A stretch of 64,000 nt of DNA from Xanthobacteraceae bacterium. Its GTDB lineage: Bacteria; Pseudomonadota; Alphaproteobacteria; Rhizobiales; Xanthobacteraceae. The position numbers and the translations under genes are program-made. The stretch lies in the NCBI GenBank assembly GCA_022844205.1, contig JALHMF010000006.1:7501-71500 (forward strand). The letters run 5' to 3'. Numbering within the stretch: the stretch's first letter is position 1; every line of letters starts with the position of its first letter. Below are positions 62,426-64,000 of the stretch, piece after piece. The notes below the pieces were generated by a model. That model was not told where the DNA came from. It searched no databases and saw only the letters and a program-made list of their open reading frames with translations.

Positions 62426-63871
62426 TTGCCGCATCCGCCGCCGCCCGCATGCAAATGCGCGAGCATCCTGCTCGCGCTCGTTCTGCCGTTGACGGCGGGA
62501 CCTGCCGGCGCGCAGGACAACATCATCGTGCCCGATTTCGGCCAGCCGAGATCGGTGGCGGGCTCGGCCGCGGGTTCGACGGGTTACGTCTCATCCAATG
62601 TGAAACCGAAAGCGAAGAAGGCGAAAGCAGCACCCGCAAGTGCGCCCGTCGTCACTGGCAGCACAAAGACGCAGCCGGTCGAGCAGCCGGTGACGAATTC
62701 CGTCGTGCGCCGTCCGCGCCCGAAGAAGACCGACGACGATCCCTACGCGCCAATCGGCATGCAGGCGGGAAGTTTCACCGTGCGGCCATCGCTGGAAATC
62801 AGCGAGGGGTATGACGATAATCCGTTCCGCGTGCAGAACGGGAAGGGGTCTTACTTCACGCTGCTGAATGCGCGGGTGAATTCACGCTCGAACTGGCTGC
62901 GGCATGAACTCGAAACCGAGTTGCGCGGCGGCTACACCGCCTATTCCGATATCGACAACAACGATCGCCCCGAGGCCGAAGCGCGGCTGCGCGGCCGCAT
63001 CGACATCAACAGCGAAAGAAAATTCGAGTTCGGGACCAAAGTGCAGCTATCGACGCTGATGGCGGGTTCGCCCGAGGCGATTACATCCGCCAAGAAGCCG
63101 CCGCCGGTTTACACCTATGCCGCAACAGGCGGCTACATCCAGCGTTTCAACCGCTTCGAGGCCGGACTCTACGGCTCGGTCGAGCGCAGCACCTATGCGG
63201 ATGCCGAACTGCTTTCAGGGGTCACGCTCGATCAATCCGACCGCAACTACACTTCATACGGCACACGCCTTCGTGGCAGTTACGAAACAATGCCAGGCGC
63301 GAAGACTTTTGCCGAGGTTGCCGTGGACACGCGCGTGTTCGACCTCGACACGGACTTCAACGGATTCCGCCGGGGTTCCGATGGTGTTTACGCGCGTGCT
63401 GGCACCGAGTTTGAACTGCGCGGCTATCTCACCGGGCAGATCTCGGTCGGCTACGGCCGCCGCAGCTACGAGGCCCCGCTGCTGCCTGCCATCGGCGGCT
63501 TCCTGTTCGACTCCTCGCTCGTCTGGCAGGCGAGCGCATTGACGCGGGTATCACTGAAGGCGATTTCGGAAATCAGCGAAACCAATCTCGCCGGCGCCTC
63601 GGGTGCATTGAAGCGGGAAGCGATCCTGAGCGTGGATCACGCCTTCCGCCGCTGGCTGATCGGCACGGCGAGCATCGCTTACGGCACCTATGATTACAGG
63701 GGCATCGACCGCAGCGACGACAAGCTCGGCCTGTCAGCGGCCCTGACCTATTACATGAATCCATCCGTGGCGCTGCGCGGGGAGGTGCGGCGCGAGACCT
63801 ATCACTCCAACGTGCCGAACCAGGATTACACGGCTAATATCTACCTGCTTGGCCTCAAGTTCCAGCGTTGA
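62426..63871 (+). CDS. Outer-membrane beta-barrel protein (BBP2-like)
   Basis: 481 residues. The only start codon in this frame before the signal sequence is TTG at 62426; signal ACKCASILLALVLPLTAGPAGA, cut before QDNI. After a Lys/Pro/Ala-rich linker (about 55-105) come alternating hydrophobic and polar strands (for example SFTVRPSLEISEGYDDNPF, LETELRGGYTAYSDI, YMNPSVALRGEVRRETYHS) ending in a C-terminal aromatic/Arg strand (LLGLKFQR). This is the layout of the outer-membrane beta-barrel 2 family, whose members often accompany exopolysaccharide export. Function unproven. Confidence 0.82.
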   Translation: MPHPPPPACKCASILLALVLPLTAGPAGAQDNIIVPDFGQPRSVAGSAAGSTGYVSSNVKPKAKKAKAAPASAPVVTGSTKTQPVEQPVTNSVVRRPRPKKTDDDPYAPIGMQAGSFTVRPSLEISEGYDDNPFRVQNGKGSYFTLLNARVNSRSNWLRHELETELRGGYTAYSDIDNNDRPEAEARLRGRIDINSERKFEFGTKVQLSTLMAGSPEAITSAKKPPPVYTYAATGGYIQRFNRFEAGLYGSVERSTYADAELLSGVTLDQSDRNYTSYGTRLRGSYETMPGAKTFAEVAVDTRVFDLDTDFNGFRRGSDGVYARAGTEFELRGYLTGQISVGYGRRSYEAPLLPAIGGFLFDSSLVWQASALTRVSLKAISEISETNLAGASGALKREAILSVDHAFRRWLIGTASIAYGTYDYRGIDRSDDKLGLSAALTYYMNPSVALRGEVRRETYHSNVPNQDYTANIYLLGLKFQR

Positions 63872-63873
63872 GG

Positions 63874-64000
63874 ATGAAGGACGTGCGCCGACATATTTCC
63901 GGTCGATTTCAGTCGAAGACAGGTTCGATGAGCATGCGGGAGGCGGCCCGCCGGATTTCAGGGAGACCCAGGCGGCGCGCGTTCGGAGCGCTGCTCGCTT
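63874..64000 (+). CDS. Start of a gene cut by the window end
   Basis: An ATG 2 nt after the beta-barrel stop opens a frame that reaches the window edge (42 codons). The visible part is very basic (RRISGRPRRRAFG) and turns hydrophobic at the end (GALLA), as expected before a first membrane or signal segment. No family can be named. An ATG at 63928 is an alternative start. Confidence 0.45.
   Translation, partial: MKDVRRHISGRFQSKTGSMSMREAARRISGRPRRRAFGALLA

Overview
The window looks like a chromosomal segment of an alphaproteobacterium of the order Hyphomicrobiales (Rhizobiales), most likely a Xanthobacteraceae/Nitrobacteraceae-type organism. The lineage evidence is GC-rich coding sequence, a homospermidine synthase paired with an ornithine decarboxylase behind a long structured leader that matches the alphaproteobacterial speF RNA, the sfsA-map-radC order, many 4-bp ATGA gene overlaps, and short palindromic intergenic repeats. 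It is dense core and accessory metabolism. I found no phage, transposase, CRISPR array or recognisable defence system.

0-4.3 kb: an uncharacterised protein cut by the window edge, then a minus-strand operon in which an APC amino-acid permease sits between two related SAM methyltransferases that both carry signal-peptide-like N-termini. 4.5-7.1 kb: initiator tRNA with its terminator, then an AT-richer hybrid histidine kinase. 7.2-21.5 kb: enoyl-CoA hydratase and CoA-transferase, PfkB sugar kinase, aminotransferase, a sugar-acid operon (IlvD/Edd dehydratase, ICL/PEP-mutase family enzyme, GNAT, DenD-like dehydrogenase), sfsA-map-radC, a double Inh-domain protein and a 2-hydroxyacid dehydrogenase.

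21.6-31 kb: an isoprenylcysteine-methyltransferase-like protein, E2/E1-beta/E1-alpha of a 2-oxoacid dehydrogenase with a succinate-semialdehyde dehydrogenase between them, and an ABC importer of the NMT1/THI5 type with a DMT permease. 31.2-37 kb: a creatininase-family hydrolase, then a zinc module: a Zur-like operator, a 46-residue His-rich membrane microprotein, ZnuC/ZnuB/ZnuA-like importer, a COG0523 GTPase, a 40-residue Cys-containing lipoprotein and a WD40 protein.

37.1-44.8 kb: polyamine genes hss and odc with the speF-type leader, then gamma-glutamyltransferase, L,D-transpeptidase, and a DUF1007 + NicO-type nickel/cobalt transporter pair. 44.9-60 kb: fatty/aryl acid metabolism (SDR, acyl-CoA dehydrogenase, a fused indolepyruvate ferredoxin oxidoreductase, a Crp/Fnr regulator, a large acyl-CoA synthetase, a complete Liv-type ABC importer and a PaaK-like ligase). 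60-64 kb: ferrochelatase, arabinose-5-phosphate isomerase, an outer-membrane beta-barrel protein and the start of another gene.

The most notable observations are: (i) a 148-nt palindromic element inserted exactly at the acyl-CoA synthetase/livG junction, flanked by a perfect 25-bp direct repeat, which leaves a 58-codon ORF with ATGA overlaps on both sides; (ii) the Zur-box-led zinc operon that opens with a His-rich microprotein; (iii) the speF-type leader with a clear promoter and a neighbouring two-way terminator; and (iv) the exported methyltransferase-permease-methyltransferase operon.
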